From contig DCVY01000071.1 of NCBI GenBank assembly GCA_002327945.1, positions 6,260 through 17,098 on the forward strand: a DNA stretch of 10,839 bases, written 5' to 3'. Of the stretch, positions 1 through 6,142 are shown one piece after another. The position numbers and the translations under genes are program-made. Numbering within the stretch: the first letter of the stretch is position 1; each line of letters opens with the position of its first letter. A model generated the notes under the pieces. It saw only the letters and a program-made list of their open reading frames with translations, searched no databases and had not been told where the DNA came from. Source of the stretch: Acidovorax delafieldii. GTDB taxonomy: Bacteria > Pseudomonadota > Gammaproteobacteria > Burkholderiales > Burkholderiaceae_C.

Positions 1-348
1 AAGGTGGAAGAAGGTGGCTCGCTCACCATCATTGCCACCGCGCTGGTCGATACTGGCAGCCGCATGGACGAAGTGATCTTCGAAGAATTCAAGGGCACGG
101 GCAACTGCGAAATCCACCTGAACCGCCGCCTGTACGAAAAGCGCGTATTCCCCGCCATCGAACTCAACAAGAGCGGCACGCGCCGCGAAGAGCTGCTGCT
201 GGCACCCGAGATTCTGCAAAAGACCCGCATCCTGCGCCAGTTCATGTACAACATGGACGAGATCGAGTCCATGGAGTTGATGATCAAGAACATGAAAGCC
301 ACCAAGAGCAACGTCGAGTTCTTCGACATGATGCGCAGAGGCGGGTGA
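1..348 (+). CDS. rho: Transcription termination factor Rho, C-terminal part (5' end outside window)
   Basis: Rho is a hexameric RNA-dependent ATPase/translocase that ends transcription in the cytoplasm. The frame is open from base 1 and stops with TGA at 346-348, giving about 115 residues of a protein that is usually near 420. The fragment matches the end of the ATPase domain as I know it from E. coli Rho: [13 protein letters not shown], then [10 protein letters not shown], then EEFKGTGN (the glycine of this motif lies near the bicyclomycin site in E. coli Rho), then [20 protein letters not shown], which carries the arginine of the SGTR motif that serves as arginine finger. The tail [12 protein letters not shown] is the usual Rho ending. 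No frameshift is visible. It is followed at once by a hairpin-rich repeat and then by rpmE2 on the same strand; rho next to rpmE is a common order. The Walker motifs and RNA-binding domain are outside the window. Confidence 0.97.
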   Translation, partial: KVEEGGSLTIIATALVDTGSRMDEVIFEEFKGTGNCEIHLNRRLYEKRVFPAIELNKSGTRREELLLAPEILQKTRILRQFMYNMDEIESMELMIKNMKATKSNVEFFDMMRRGG

Positions 349-349
349 C

Positions 350-470
350 AACCCCCTGAGGCGCTTTCGCGCCTTCCCCCTTCTCTCGGATTGCGGCGCA
401 ATTTGGGAAGGGGGACACCGCCAGCGCGGCGGGGCGGCCCTTGCGCGGCGGTTCTGGTCTGGGCCGTGCC
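350..470. repeat. Composite intergenic repeat with three consecutive hairpins
   Basis: The rho-rpmE2 gap opens with three adjacent stem-loops. Hairpin 1 (359-374) has a perfect 6-bp stem, AGGCGC/GCGCCT, with loop TTTC. Hairpin 2 (375-415) has a perfect 9-bp outer stem, TCCCCCTTC (375-383) with GAAGGGGGA (407-415), and an inner 5-bp stem ATTGC/GCAAT (390-394/398-402) with loop GGC. Hairpin 3 (417-452) pairs ACCGCC (417-422) with GGCGGT (447-452), then GCGC (424-427) with GCGC (443-446) past a bulged A. The wording, CCCCCTGAGGCGC followed by C-rich and G-rich arms and then GGGGCGGCCCTTGCGCGG, matches from memory a repeat that recurs after genes in Comamonadaceae. The right end near 470 is a guess. 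It starts two bases past the rho stop and may act as 3' end protection or terminator, though it lacks a T-tract. Confidence 0.75.
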
Positions 471-530
471 TGTCTCTTGCATCGCGGCGCCACAGATGCC
501 GGAAACCTGAAAATCAACAATTTCGGCCTA

Positions 531-539
531 TGTCATAAT
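531..539 (+). promoter_or_regulatory. Likely rpmE2 promoter, extended -10 element
   Basis: TGT followed by CATAAT (534-539) fits an extended -10 (TGn plus five of six consensus bases) in an AT-rich patch of an otherwise GC-rich gap. No good -35 hexamer sits 16-18 bases upstream; the region reads AAAATC or TGAAAA, which fits an extended -10 promoter. Transcription would begin near 545 and leave a leader of about 88 nt before rpmE2. Predicted by eye only. Confidence 0.5.
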
Positions 540-577
540 CGTGGGCTTTTTCTGCGGAAAGTACGCTGGATGTTTCA

Positions 578-596
578 CGAAGCAAAGGTTGCTTCG
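578..596 (+). promoter_or_regulatory. Hairpin in the rpmE2 5' leader
   Basis: CGAAGCAA (578-585) and TTGCTTCG (589-596) form a perfect 8-bp stem closed by the 3-base loop AGG. It lies in the predicted leader, 27 bases upstream of the rpmE2 ribosome binding site AAGGA (623-627). There is no T-tract after it, so it is not an intrinsic terminator. It is followed by an 8-base direct repeat, TCCCGCAC at 599-606 and 610-617, exactly 11 bases apart. Ribosomal protein leaders often bind their own protein, so an autoregulatory role for L31 is possible but unproven. Confidence 0.5.
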
Positions 597-633
597 GGTC
601 CCGCACGGCTCCCGCACTTGACAAGGATTGATC

Positions 634-891
634 ATGAAAGAAGGCATTCACCCCAACTACCGCGAAGTTCTGTTCGTGGACCTGTCCAACGGTTTCAAGT
701 TTGTTACCCGCTCGTGCGTGAACACCAAGGAAATGGGCAAGACCGACGACGGCCGTGAGCTTCCCATGTTCAAGCTGGACACCTCCAGCGAGTCGCATCC
801 TTTCTATACCGGCACGCAAAAATCCGTGGACAACATGGGCGGTCGCGTGGAACGTTTCCGCAACCGTTTCGGCAAGACTGCAGCCAAGTAA
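634..891 (+). CDS. rpmE2: 50S ribosomal protein L31 type B
   Basis: An 85-residue ribosomal protein of the large subunit. The N-terminus KEGIHPNYREVLFVDLSNG and the later HPFYTGTQ and GRVERFRNRFG motifs are typical of L31 type B. Unlike zinc-binding type A L31, it has no CxxC pair; its only cysteine is Cys28 (RSCVN). In many bacteria type B L31 is the zinc-free paralogue repressed by Zur, but in betaproteobacteria it can be the only L31, and this window cannot settle which applies. I chose the ATG at 634 because AAGGA (623-627) precedes it by six bases; a TTG two codons upstream (628) overlaps the end of that spacing and is less likely. It has its own probable promoter and leader upstream and a strong intrinsic terminator 20 bases after its stop, so it is probably transcribed alone. 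Confidence 0.96.
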   Translation: MKEGIHPNYREVLFVDLSNGFKFVTRSCVNTKEMGKTDDGRELPMFKLDTSSESHPFYTGTQKSVDNMGGRVERFRNRFGKTAAK

Positions 892-911
892 TTCGCAGCA
901 TCTCCGCCAGG

Positions 912-946
912 AAGGCAGCACGGGCAACCGCGCTGCCTTTTTGTTT
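912..946 (+). terminator. Intrinsic terminator of rpmE2
   Basis: AAGGCAGC (912-919) pairs perfectly with GCTGCCTT (932-939). After one A/C mismatch the stem continues as CGG/CCG (921-923/928-930) and closes with a GCAA tetraloop (924-927), which is of the stable GNRA type. The right arm runs into TTTTT G TTT (938-946). This is a textbook Rho-independent terminator and should separate rpmE2 from the membrane-protein gene at 995. Confidence 0.93.
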
Positions 947-994
947 GGATTTGCCCTTATTCTCGGCAGTCAGCCATTGCCCTCCCCCTGACGC

Positions 995-2698
995 GTGAAC
1001 TCCCCCACCCCTGCCATCGTTACCCAAAAAGCCGTGCGCCCGCTTCCTCGCTGGGCCTTGCTGCTGCTGTGCCTGGCTTATGTCGTGCCGGGCTTTGTTG
1101 GCCGGGCGCCCTGGAAGAATGCCGATGTGGCGGCATTCGGTTATATGCTGGAGCTGGCAAACGGACACACCGCGTGGCTGAGGCCGCTACTGGGGGGCAT
1201 CCCCCCCGAAACCGACGGCTTGCTGCCCTACTGGCTGGGGGCCTGGGCCATCCAGATCACCCCCGATTGGCTGATGGCACCCGAAATGGCGGCGCGCCTG
1301 CCGTTCATGGCGCTGCTGGTGCTGACGCTGGCAACCACCTGGTACGGTGTTTACTACCTGGCGCGCAGTCCGGGTGCCCAGCCCGTGGCATTTGCGTTTG
1401 GCGGCGAGGCCAGGCCCTCCGATTACGCCCGTGCCATCGCCGATGGCGCCTTGCTGGCCCTGATTGCCTGCCTGGGCCTGGCGCAGCTGTCGCATGAGGC
1501 CACGGGCTATCTTGCACAGCTTGCATGCGCAACGCTGATCTTTTTTGCCGTGGCCACCTTGCCCTATCGCACTGCGGCACCTGCCGCGGCCATGGTGGTG
1601 GGCATGCTGGGGCTCACACTGGCCGGCGCGCCCACGATCGCCACCTTGCTGGGCGCGGGCAGCATCGCGCTGGTGGTTTTGGCTCCGGCTACCCCATCAG
1701 AACGGCGCTTGCGCTGGGCTGTGGCGCTGGCCATGGTCACGGTGCTGGCGGCCGTGCTGGCGTGGCAGCTGGATCTGTGGCGCTGGCGACTGGTCGATAC
1801 GGCGACCGAGGGCAAGGAACTCAAAAGCCTGGCACGGCTGCTGCTGTGGTTTGGGTGGCCCGCCTGGCCCATGGCTGCCTGGACGCTCTGGCGCTGGCGC
1901 AAGCAGCTGATCAACCGCCGCCTGCATCGCCACCTGTGGTTGCCTCTATGGTTTTCAATGGTTTCGGTGGGTGCCACCTTCTCCACCCAGCCGGCAGACC
2001 GGGCGCTGCTCGCAGGTCTGCCAGCCATGGCCGCGCTGGCGGCGTTTGCACTGCCCACCTTCCGCCGCAGCATGGCCGCGCTGATCGACTGGTTCACCTT
2101 GCTGTTCTTCAGCGCATCGGCCCTGGCCATCTGGGTAATCTGGTTTGCCATGCAAACGGGCGTGCCGGCACAACCCGCAGCCAACGTAGCCAAGCTGGCT
2201 CCCGGGTTTACGCCCACCTTCTCGTGGTTGGCTCTGGTGGTGGCACTGGCCGCTTCGGTGGCCTGGTGCAGGCTGGTGTGGTGGCGTGCGGTGCGCAACC
2301 GCTCTGCCATCTGGAAAAGCCTGGTACTGCCCGCCAGCGGTGCGGCATTGGGCTGGTTGTTGCTGACCACCCTGTGGCTCCCCCTGCTCGACTATGCCCG
2401 CAGCTATGCACCGCAGGCGCGCAAACTGGCCGCCGCACTGGGCCCGAACCCCGCATGCGTGCAGATGGTGGGCCTGAGCCGGGCGCAGATGGCCGCACTG
2501 CAGTACCACGCCCAACTGCGCCTGCAACCGGCAAGCCCTTCGACTGACTGCCCCTGGCTGGTCGCAGACAACAGGGCCTGGCCTGCGCCCGAAGACCAGG
2601 TGAACCCCGACCACTGGAAGAGGGAGGCCACCATTGGCCGCCCTACCGACAAGCACGAGTCCATCCTGCTGTTCCGCAGAACAGCCTCGCCCGACTGA
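995..2698 (+). CDS. Multi-pass membrane protein resembling GT-C (ArnT/PMT-like) glycosyltransferases
   Basis: A 567-residue inner-membrane protein with roughly ten or more hydrophobic segments (for example near 19-36, 102-123, 150-164, 172-189, 196-230, 241-258, 281-298, 336-354, 364-386, 409-425, 443-465). The first outer loop, GRAPWKNADVAAFGYM (37-51) followed by W61, RPLLGG and ETDGLLPYWLGAW (72-84), follows the layout of ArnT/PMT family proteins, where an Asp after the first membrane segment is catalytic; Asp44 is the candidate. ADRALLAGLPAMAALAAF (334-351) resembles the conserved late segment of that family. The C-terminal 100 residues are soluble, probably periplasmic, with Cys488 and Cys519 that could form a disulfide. 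If active it would move a sugar from a polyprenyl-phosphate donor; acceptor unknown. It starts with GTG at 995: an in-frame TGA lies at 989-991 and I see no Shine-Dalgarno, so the start is uncertain. It shares one base with the MATE gene. Confidence 0.72.
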   Translation: MNSPTPAIVTQKAVRPLPRWALLLLCLAYVVPGFVGRAPWKNADVAAFGYMLELANGHTAWLRPLLGGIPPETDGLLPYWLGAWAIQITPDWLMAPEMAARLPFMALLVLTLATTWYGVYYLARSPGAQPVAFAFGGEARPSDYARAIADGALLALIACLGLAQLSHEATGYLAQLACATLIFFAVATLPYRTAAPAAAMVVGMLGLTLAGAPTIATLLGAGSIALVVLAPATPSERRLRWAVALAMVTVLAAVLAWQLDLWRWRLVDTATEGKELKSLARLLLWFGWPAWPMAAWTLWRWRKQLINRRLHRHLWLPLWFSMVSVGATFSTQPADRALLAGLPAMAALAAFALPTFRRSMAALIDWFTLLFFSASALAIWVIWFAMQTGVPAQPAANVAKLAPGFTPTFSWLALVVALAASVAWCRLVWWRAVRNRSAIWKSLVLPASGAALGWLLLTTLWLPLLDYARSYAPQARKLAAALGPNPACVQMVGLSRAQMAALQYHAQLRLQPASPSTDCPWLVADNRAWPAPEDQVNPDHWKREATIGRPTDKHESILLFRRTASPD

Positions 2699-4065
2699 TG
2701 TCGGAGTCGTCCACCATTTCCCGCCACGCCCTGACCGTGCTGACAGGGCAGCTGGCCGTGATGGCCTTCGGCGTGACCGACACCATCGTGGCCGGGCGCC
2801 ATGGCGCAACCTCCCTGGCGGCACTGTCGGTGGGCTCGGCGATCTTCATCAGTGTCTATGTCGCCCTGATGGGCATCTTCCAGGCCCTCCTGCCCGTCTG
2901 GGCCGAACAGCGGGGCGCACGCAACCCCGGTGCCATTGGCCAATCGCTGCGCCAGGCCCTCTACCTGTGTGCCGCGGCTTCGGCAGCTGGCATGCTCATC
3001 CTGCTGTCGCCCGGCCCGCTGCTGCGCTGGACCGAGGTGCCAGAGGCATTGCGCACCGAGGTCGGCCAATACCTGGCGGTGCTGGCCCTGGCGCTGCCGC
3101 CCGCCCTGCTCTTTCGCCTGTACAGCACGCTGAACCAGGCCATTGGCCGCCCGCAACTGGTGACCTGGCTGCAAGTGGGCTCGCTGTTCATCAAATTGCC
3201 GCTGTCCATCTGGTTCACCTTTGGCTGCGCAGGTCTGCCGGCACAAGGCGCCGTGGGCTGCGCCTGGGCCACGCTGGTGGTGAATGTCTGCATGCTGGCT
3301 CTGGCGTTCTGGCTGTTGCGCACCCAGGATCTCTACACACCGCTGCGCATCTGGCAGCGCATGGAGCCACCCCATTGGCCCACCATCCTCGGTTTTGCCC
3401 GGCTGGGCGTACCCGCGGGGCTTGCCATCCTGGTGGAAGTGACTTCATTCACGCTGATGGCCCTGTTCATTGCCCGCCAGGGCACCGTGACCACCGCAGC
3501 CCACCAGATCGCAGCCAACGTGGCGGCCGTGCTGTACATGGTGCCCCTGTCGCTGGCCATTGCCACCAGCGCGCGGGTGAGCTACTGGCTGGGGGCCGGC
3601 AACGAGGCGCAGGCCCGCAGCGTTGTATTTATAGGACTCAGGCTGTCAGCACTTATGGGTATTGCGCTGGCAGCTATATTATCAATAGCAAATGAAACAC
3701 TGGCCGCACTGTATTCCAGCAGCGCTGCCGTGGTGACCATCACGGGCGGGCTGCTGCTGTGGGTTGCGGCCTACCACGCAGCCGACGCCGTGCAGACCCT
3801 GTGTGTCTTCGTGTTGCGCAGTTACCGCATCACCATCGCGCCGCTGGTGGTGTATTGCGTGCTGCTGTGGGGCGCGGGGCTGGGCGGGGGCTATGTGCTG
3901 GCCTACCACGGCCTGGGTCCTTGGGCACCGATGGCATCGCCGGTGCCGTTCTGGGCTGCCAGTGCGCTGGCACTGGTGATCACTGCAGGGTTTTTTGTGC
4001 TGATGCTGTGGATTGCAATCCGTCCGGCAGCGCAGGGCGGCGCAGCCGGTTGGCAGGAAAAGTAA
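2698..4065 (+). CDS. MATE family multidrug efflux transporter, NorM-like
   Basis: A 455-residue protein with twelve predicted membrane segments in two halves, the normal size of NorM transporters, which export cationic drugs or metabolites in exchange for Na+ or H+. The three acidic residues I recall as essential in Vibrio cholerae NorM (Asp36, Glu255, Asp371) have counterparts here at Asp28 (VTDTIVAG), Glu247 (LVEVTSF) and Asp363 (AADAVQT), all shifted by exactly eight. The core is therefore complete and only the extreme N-terminus is shorter. The ATG shares its A with the TGA of the upstream gene (TGATG, 2696-2700) and has no clear Shine-Dalgarno, so translation is probably coupled. Codons 310-334 are unusually AT-rich and hold a palindrome (see 3642-3674). 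The last 28 codons lie antisense to the end of phoR. The substrate cannot be told from sequence. Confidence 0.93.
   Translation: MSESSTISRHALTVLTGQLAVMAFGVTDTIVAGRHGATSLAALSVGSAIFISVYVALMGIFQALLPVWAEQRGARNPGAIGQSLRQALYLCAAASAAGMLILLSPGPLLRWTEVPEALRTEVGQYLAVLALALPPALLFRLYSTLNQAIGRPQLVTWLQVGSLFIKLPLSIWFTFGCAGLPAQGAVGCAWATLVVNVCMLALAFWLLRTQDLYTPLRIWQRMEPPHWPTILGFARLGVPAGLAILVEVTSFTLMALFIARQGTVTTAAHQIAANVAAVLYMVPLSLAIATSARVSYWLGAGNEAQARSVVFIGLRLSALMGIALAAILSIANETLAALYSSSAAVVTITGGLLLWVAAYHAADAVQTLCVFVLRSYRITIAPLVVYCVLLWGAGLGGGYVLAYHGLGPWAPMASPVPFWAASALALVITAGFFVLMLWIAIRPAAQGGAAGWQEK
3642..3674. repeat. Imperfect palindrome inside the MATE gene, like a Comamonadaceae dispersed repeat
   Basis: GCTGTCAGCAC (3642-3652) and GCGCTGGCAGC (3664-3674) form a stem of nine pairs (one G-T), one A/C mismatch and a closing pair, around the loop TTATGGGTATT. 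Reading the - strand, ATAGCTGCCAGCGC with a short AT-rich middle and GTGCTGACAGCC matches from memory a small palindromic element scattered through Comamonadaceae genomes. The surrounding stretch from about 3625 to 3697 is AT-rich and uses codons such as ATA, TTA and TCA that are rare elsewhere in the gene. The reading frame stays open. Confidence 0.55.
3959..3976. repeat. Perfect 7-bp hairpin beside the phoR stop codon
   Basis: CCAGTGC (3959-3965) and GCACTGG (3970-3976) form a perfect stem with loop GCTG. On the - strand it begins three bases after the phoR TGA (3982-3980); on the + strand it is inside the MATE coding sequence. No T-tract follows on either strand, so it is not a standard intrinsic terminator. 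It could mark or protect the 3' end of the phoR transcript. Confidence 0.45.
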
Positions 4066-5362
4066 CCGAGAAGACCGACCCCTTGCCCACCACGCTGCTG
4101 ATCTCAAGCGTAGCTCCATGGCGCTGCACCGCATGCTTGACGATGGCCAGCCCCAGGCCTGTGCCGCCCGTTTCCCGCGACCGGCTGCGGTCCACGCGGT
4201 AGAACCGCTCGGTAATGCGCGGAATATGCTCCGGTGCAATGCCTGGCCCACTGTCGCCCACGGAAAAGATGGCCTTGCCATCCGGCGTGTGACGCCATTG
4301 CACGGAAATGGTGCCGCCTGCGGGGGTGTAGCGCACAGCATTGCTGATGAGGTTGGACATCACGCTTTGCAGCTCGGACGGCACGCCGGCAATTTCTCCC
4401 TCGGAGCGCAAATCCTGCACGTCAGGAAACTGCAGCACATGGTGCCTGTGGTGGTTTTGTGTCAACACGGCGGACAAGGCCCGGCCCTCGTCTTCACACC
4501 GCTGCATCAGCACCTGCACCGGCATCCATTCGGACATGCCGGGCAAGGGGCTGCCTTCCAGGCGCGAGAGCGTCAGCAGATCGTGCACCACGTTTTGCAT
4601 ACGCGCCGCCTGCTGCGCCATCATGGCCAGGTAGCGGGTACGCTCCCCTGCGTCCAGCGGCAGTGTTTGCAGGGTTTCGACAAAACCCGTCAGCACTGTC
4701 AACGGTGTGCGGATTTCATGCGAAACATTGGCCACAAAATCGCGGCGCATGGCGTCGGCCTGCTCCAGCGCCGTGACATCCCGGGACAGCAGTAACTTGC
4801 GCCCATCGCCATAAGGATGCAGTTGCACCGAAACGCGCACGGGCCGCGACTGCGTGCTATTGCGGCCGAACAACACCACGTCTTGGATGTAATTCTGGGA
4901 GCCATAGTAAGCACTGAAATCGGGGTCCCGCACCAGGTTGTTGATGAACTGCATGACATCCCGCTGGGTGTCAAACCCGAACTGCGCGGCAGCGATCTGG
5001 TTACACCATTCAATGCGCCCCTCGGCATCCAGCAAGACAATGCCATTGGGTGAGGCCTGGAGTGCCGCCAAAATCTCCTGCAGTCGATCATCGCTTTGCT
5101 TGACCTGCGCCTGGTGCTGGCGCAACAGACGCCGCGTGCGGTCTGCTGCTTCGCCCCACATGCCAAAAGTGGATGGCGTTACAGACAAATCGCCCAACCG
5201 CAGCCACCGCAACACGCGGGCCCCGCGCCACAAATCCCCGCCAAACCACAACCATGCAGCCACCGCAGCGCCCAGCGCCGCGCCCCAGGGACCCTCCAGC
5301 CACCAGCCGACCGCGCCACCGGCAAGCTGCCAGGCCAGAAAATATCCAAAACGCCAGAACAT
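3980..5362 (-). CDS. phoR: Phosphate regulon sensor histidine kinase PhoR
   Basis: A 460-residue membrane-bound sensor kinase that phosphorylates PhoB when phosphate is scarce and dephosphorylates it when PstSCAB-PhoU reports plenty. Domains in order: two closely spaced hydrophobic segments (about 7-22 and 26-45) with almost no periplasmic loop, as usual for PhoR; a PAS-type region (about 93-195, starting RLQEILAALQASPNGIVLLDAEG); the H-box FVANVSHEIRTPL with phosphoacceptor His215; the N-box around Asn337 and Asn341 (NLISNAVRYTP); the G1 box GDSGPGIA (Asp370); ERFYRVD; and the G2 box GGTGLGLAIVKH (399-410). All catalytic motifs are intact. The ATG at 5362 has only a weak ribosome binding site, 57 bases after phoB. 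The last 22 or so residues after SVTFPAN are a tail with no motif. Most of this tail is encoded antisense to the end of the MATE gene, with which the coding region overlaps by 86 bp. Confidence 0.96.
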   Translation of the reverse strand: MFWRFGYFLAWQLAGGAVGWWLEGPWGAALGAAVAAWLWFGGDLWRGARVLRWLRLGDLSVTPSTFGMWGEAADRTRRLLRQHQAQVKQSDDRLQEILAALQASPNGIVLLDAEGRIEWCNQIAAAQFGFDTQRDVMQFINNLVRDPDFSAYYGSQNYIQDVVLFGRNSTQSRPVRVSVQLHPYGDGRKLLLSRDVTALEQADAMRRDFVANVSHEIRTPLTVLTGFVETLQTLPLDAGERTRYLAMMAQQAARMQNVVHDLLTLSRLEGSPLPGMSEWMPVQVLMQRCEDEGRALSAVLTQNHHRHHVLQFPDVQDLRSEGEIAGVPSELQSVMSNLISNAVRYTPAGGTISVQWRHTPDGKAIFSVGDSGPGIAPEHIPRITERFYRVDRSRSRETGGTGLGLAIVKHAVQRHGATLEISSVVGKGSVFSVTFPANRLRRPALPDGLQSTASAQKTLQ

Positions 5363-5419
5363 GCGGACTGCACAACTTTCGGTGGTCGCGAAGACATTTA
5401 TGCCCCCGACGGAAACAAA

Positions 5420-6127
5420 TCAGGCCTGCATCAGTGCGGGCGGGTGGCCCGTGAGACGGTAGCCCGCTCCACGCACGGTTTCCACCATCACGCCTGCGGA
5501 GCCCAAGGCCTCACGCAGCCGCTTCACATGCACGTCCACCGTCCGCTCCTCGATGAACACATGGTCGCCCCAAACCTTGTCGAGCAGCTGCGAGCGGCTG
5601 TGCACGCGCTCCGAGTGCTTCATGAAAAAGTGCAGCAGCTTGAACTCGGTCGGCCCCACCTTGAGTGGCTGCCCCTGGAACGTGACCCGGTAGGTGCCCG
5701 CATCCAGCACCAGGTCGCCGATGGTCACGCTGTCGCTCACCTGCTCGGGCGCACGGCGCCGCAGCACCGCGCGGATGCGGGCCAACAGTTCCTGGGTGGA
5801 GAAAGGCTTGGTGATGTAGTCGTCCGCCCCGGCGTCGAGCCCCGCCACCTTGTCGGGCTCGTCGCCCCGCGCCGTGAGCATCAGGATGGGAATAGGCTTG
5901 GTCCGACTGTCTGCGCGCCACTTTCGCGCCAACACGAGACCACTTTGGCCCGGCAGCATCCAGTCGAGCAAGATGACATCGGGCAGAACGGCATCCAGTT
6001 CACGCTGGGCCGACTCGCCGTCTTCCGACCAGATCGGCTGAAAACCGTTGTGGCGCAAATTGACAGCAATCAACTCGGCAATCGCTGACTCGTCCTCCAC
6101 AATCAATACGCGGGGAAGCTTTTTCAT
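5420..6127 (-). CDS. phoB: Phosphate regulon response regulator PhoB
   Basis: A 235-residue OmpR/PhoB-type transcription factor; once phosphorylated by PhoR it binds Pho boxes and activates the phosphate-starvation genes. The receiver domain (about 5-122) shows the acidic pair Glu11-Asp12 (VEDE), phosphoacceptor Asp55 (VILLDWMLPG), Thr85 (LTARG) and Lys107 (TKPF). The winged-helix DNA-binding domain (about 133-228) has GPTEFKLLHFF, the recognition-helix region EERTVDVHVKRLREAL and the closing TVRGAGYRL. All key residues are present. The ATG at 6127 begins 15 bases after the phoU stop and lacks a strong Shine-Dalgarno, so coupling to phoU is likely. Placing phoBR at the end of the pst operon is common in betaproteobacteria and means PhoB controls its own level if the upstream promoter carries a Pho box. 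Confidence 0.97.
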   Translation of the reverse strand: MKKLPRVLIVEDESAIAELIAVNLRHNGFQPIWSEDGESAQRELDAVLPDVILLDWMLPGQSGLVLARKWRADSRTKPIPILMLTARGDEPDKVAGLDAGADDYITKPFSTQELLARIRAVLRRRAPEQVSDSVTIGDLVLDAGTYRVTFQGQPLKVGPTEFKLLHFFMKHSERVHSRSQLLDKVWGDHVFIEERTVDVHVKRLREALGSAGVMVETVRGAGYRLTGHPPALMQA

Positions 6128-6142
6128 GTCAAAGCCAATGGG

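Noticed and set aside
528..541. TATGTCATAAT near the rpmE2 promoter looks like half of a Zur operator, which would fit a zinc-free L31.
   Set aside because: Only one half matches and the expected dyad partner is absent; the bases are better explained by the extended -10 element.
1955..2824. Long open frame on the - strand across the glycosyltransferase-like gene (also 2404-3375 and 1564-2370).
   Set aside because: They lie antisense to clear membrane-protein genes in GC-rich DNA, have low-complexity Arg/Gly/Gln-rich translations and no recognisable domain or ribosome binding site.
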